Shown here: piece after piece, positions 62,396 to 64,000 of the stretch
Numbering within the stretch: the stretch's first letter is position 1
How the letters are laid out: every line of letters begins with the position of its first letter
DNA from: Tilletia caries
Lineage: Eukaryota > Basidiomycota > Exobasidiomycetes > Tilletiales > Tilletiaceae
Assembly (NCBI GenBank): GCA_032718865.1
Contig: JALUTQ010000038.1
Coordinates: 930,001-994,000, forward strand
Direction of reading: 5' to 3'
DNA length: 64,000 bases
Program-made: the position numbers and the translations under genes
Notes under the pieces: model-generated
What the model saw: only the letters and a program-made list of their open reading frames with translations
What the model was told of the DNA's origin: nothing
Databases searched by the model: none

Positions 62396-64000
62396 TCAGG
62401 CACCTCGACCGAACCGGCCCCCTCCACCCCTAATCCCAAACCCTCCTCGAATCCCAGCGCCCGCCGCACCTCCCGACCCATTCCGCGGACGTTCGCCTCC
62501 TCCCCCAAACCCATCCTCAGTTCCTGACCCGTTCCCATTCCCATTCCCATTCCCACTTCCACCCTGTCCCTGTCCCTGATTCCGGCTCACTCGCAGCTCA
62601 TCAACAAGCATCCGAACCCGGCCCTCCCACTGCTGGATCTGATCCCGCAGCTCTCGACCCTGCTCCTCAGCCAGTCGTACGCGCTCCATCGCTTCATCCG
62701 TATCCCGGTCCGCCGTCGCTCCATTGCCGTACGCAGACCCGCCGCTCAACTGGTGTTGTTGTTGCTGCTGCTGCTGCTGGGATGGGAAACCATACGGATA
62801 TGCTCCTCCGTATCCTCCACCCGAGGGTAACGGAGTAGTCGAAGGGGACGAAGAAATCGCAGCAGCACGGTACGGAGGTCGTCGTCCCCCAGCGGGCGAA
62901 CTGGACAGACCATGAGACTCCGGAGTTCCCACGCGCGGGAGAGCACCGGACATGCCAGAGGAAGAGGGAGCGGCGCCACCTAGCAGGGCACTGGACGAAT
63001 TCAGCGCAGAAAGACCCGCCGCCATGGCCTCAGCCCGCTCCGCAGCAGCGGCCGATGCGGGATCGTTCATGTTAAACCGTATACCGTGCTGCTGATGTTG
63101 ATGTTGCTGTTGCTGCTGATGGGCCATCACAGACCGGCTGGGCGGGCCTTGTGGTTGAGCTTGAAGAAGAGTCGACGTGACAAGATCGAGGGCGGTCCGC
63201 AGTGAACGCAGCTCGCCCGTTAGAGTCTGTATCACATCCTCCGAATGGCCACCGGCAGCAGGAGCCACAACAGCACCACCACCACCCTGCTGGCCCTCAT
63301 AGGGACCAGGAAGCCCAGGAGAGATAGGACCAGCCCCAATCATCGTCCCCGCTCCAACTCCAGCTCCAGCTCCGACCGGTCCTCCCCCCGGAGCGGTCGC
63401 AGGCGAATGAATCGAACCGCGCGATCCAGCCCCAAAGCGACCGGCCGCAGCCGTCCCCACTCCACTTGACGGCCTGCTGCCCGACCCCGCACCGAACGAA
63501 AGCTGTCGGCCCGAGCCCGGAGCAGCCGATGACGCACCAGCAGCAGCTGTACCCCCGCGTCCAAACCAAGTACTCGCCGACGACCCCCGACCAAAGCCCC
63601 CACTCCCAACGCCACGAAGCGAGTCCGACGACGTCGCAGCAGAACCAGAACCAGAGGCACCAGCCGCAGCACCCAGCGGCCCTACGCCACCCGTGACGCC
63701 CATCCCAGGCCCCCCGCTCGGCAGCCCACTGGAACCAACACCACCCCTGGCAGCCAACGCCGAACCCAACGCTCCCGCCCGCTCCAGCGCCGCCCCCGCC
63801 CCCGCCGAAGGCCCCCGTCCAATGCCTACACCAGAACCAATGCCCATCCCCATACCAGCGCCTCCCCGCCCGCTCATCCCGCTGCCAATGATGCCGGGTC
63901 CCATAGTGCCCATCCCCCGAGTCGACGTGGGTGAGGACGACAGCCCACTCAGACTACTGGCACCACTACCTCCCAACGCACCACTACCCCAGCCCGCACC
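62396..64000 (-). CDS. Gly/Ser-rich coiled-coil protein with RGG tail, N-terminus outside the window
   Basis: The frame is open from the right edge for about 534 codons to the stop at 62396. The N-terminal half is Gly/Ala/Ser-rich. A short helix (IQTLTGELRSLRTALDLV) and a later longer one (DEAMERVRLAEEQGRELRDQI) look like coiled coils. Two Gln runs (about 63108-63125 and 62755-62782) and an Asn-Gly repeat lie around them. The end is RGG-like (GIRGGFGIRGG and GGRFGRGA), typical of RNA-binding or condensate-forming proteins. I cannot name a family. The 5' part and start are missing. Confidence 0.65.
   Translation of the reverse strand, partial: GAGWGSGALGGSGASSLSGLSSSPTSTRGMGTMGPGIIGSGMSGRGGAGMGMGIGSGVGIGRGPSAGAGAALERAGALGSALAARGGVGSSGLPSGGPGMGVTGGVGPLGAAAGASGSGSAATSSDSLRGVGSGGFGRGSSASTWFGRGGTAAAGASSAAPGSGRQLSFGAGSGSRPSSGVGTAAAGRFGAGSRGSIHSPATAPGGGPVGAGAGVGAGTMIGAGPISPGLPGPYEGQQGGGGAVVAPAAGGHSEDVIQTLTGELRSLRTALDLVTSTLLQAQPQGPPSRSVMAHQQQQQHQHQQHGIRFNMNDPASAAAAERAEAMAAGLSALNSSSALLGGAAPSSSGMSGALPRVGTPESHGLSSSPAGGRRPPYRAAAISSSPSTTPLPSGGGYGGAYPYGFPSQQQQQQQQHQLSGGSAYGNGATADRDTDEAMERVRLAEEQGRELRDQIQQWEGRVRMLVDELRVSRNQGQGQGGSGNGNGNGNGSGTEDGFGGGGERPRNGSGGAAGAGIRGGFGIRGGGGRFGRGA

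Overview
The window is nuclear DNA of a filamentous or yeast-like fungus, GC-rich and densely packed. Almost every gene has short GT-AG introns, mostly with GTGAGT or GTACGT donors. Ribosomal protein S0, an ADE2 fusion enzyme, Pol III subunit C82, a QutR-type regulator and an intron-containing tRNA-Pro all point to Fungi. Intron density and base composition fit Basidiomycota, perhaps Ustilaginomycotina; this placement is inference. I found no bacterial operon and no CRISPR array.

Layout. 1-420: edge fragment of an unidentified coding frame and a small repeat cluster. 507-3660: mitochondrial-type protein, PIG-Y (GPI anchor synthesis), tRNA-Pro(UGG) with intron, ribosomal protein S0. 4210-17863: membrane-anchored heparinase-like lyase, AVL9 (secretory DENN protein), DUF829/TMEM53-like protein, porphobilinogen deaminase with large extensions, mitochondrial enoyl-CoA hydratase. 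18042-21073: three DNA transposons nested in one another inside the enoyl-CoA hydratase/kinase divergent promoter. 21207-35444: heavily interrupted protein kinase, ADE2, RPC82, SNF2-family ATPase. 35502-44645: a 21-exon Bre4/ArAE-type membrane protein divergent from an Na+/H+ antiporter. 45048-53506: QutR-like regulator, an unrecognised helical protein, and a secreted Kex2-processed repeat protein. 55179-64000: purine nucleoside phosphorylase, guanylate kinase, a 672-bp non-autonomous transposon, a TM9-family protein, and a Gly-rich protein cut by the window edge.

Most genes are unrelated housekeeping neighbours. ADE2, purine nucleoside phosphorylase and guanylate kinase all act in purine metabolism, but they are far apart and I do not read them as a cluster. 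The accessory signals are: (i) the nested transposons and their 672-bp relative, which share an unusual terminal repeat that is itself palindromic; (ii) the repeat protein at 51973-53506, a candidate precursor of a family of secreted peptides; and (iii) a perfect 23-bp GATA-containing element shared by two promoters 13.5 kb apart.

Exon boundaries were derived by hand from reading frame, splice consensus and family similarity. Most internal junctions keep frame exactly. Start codons and the first SNF2 intron are the least certain.
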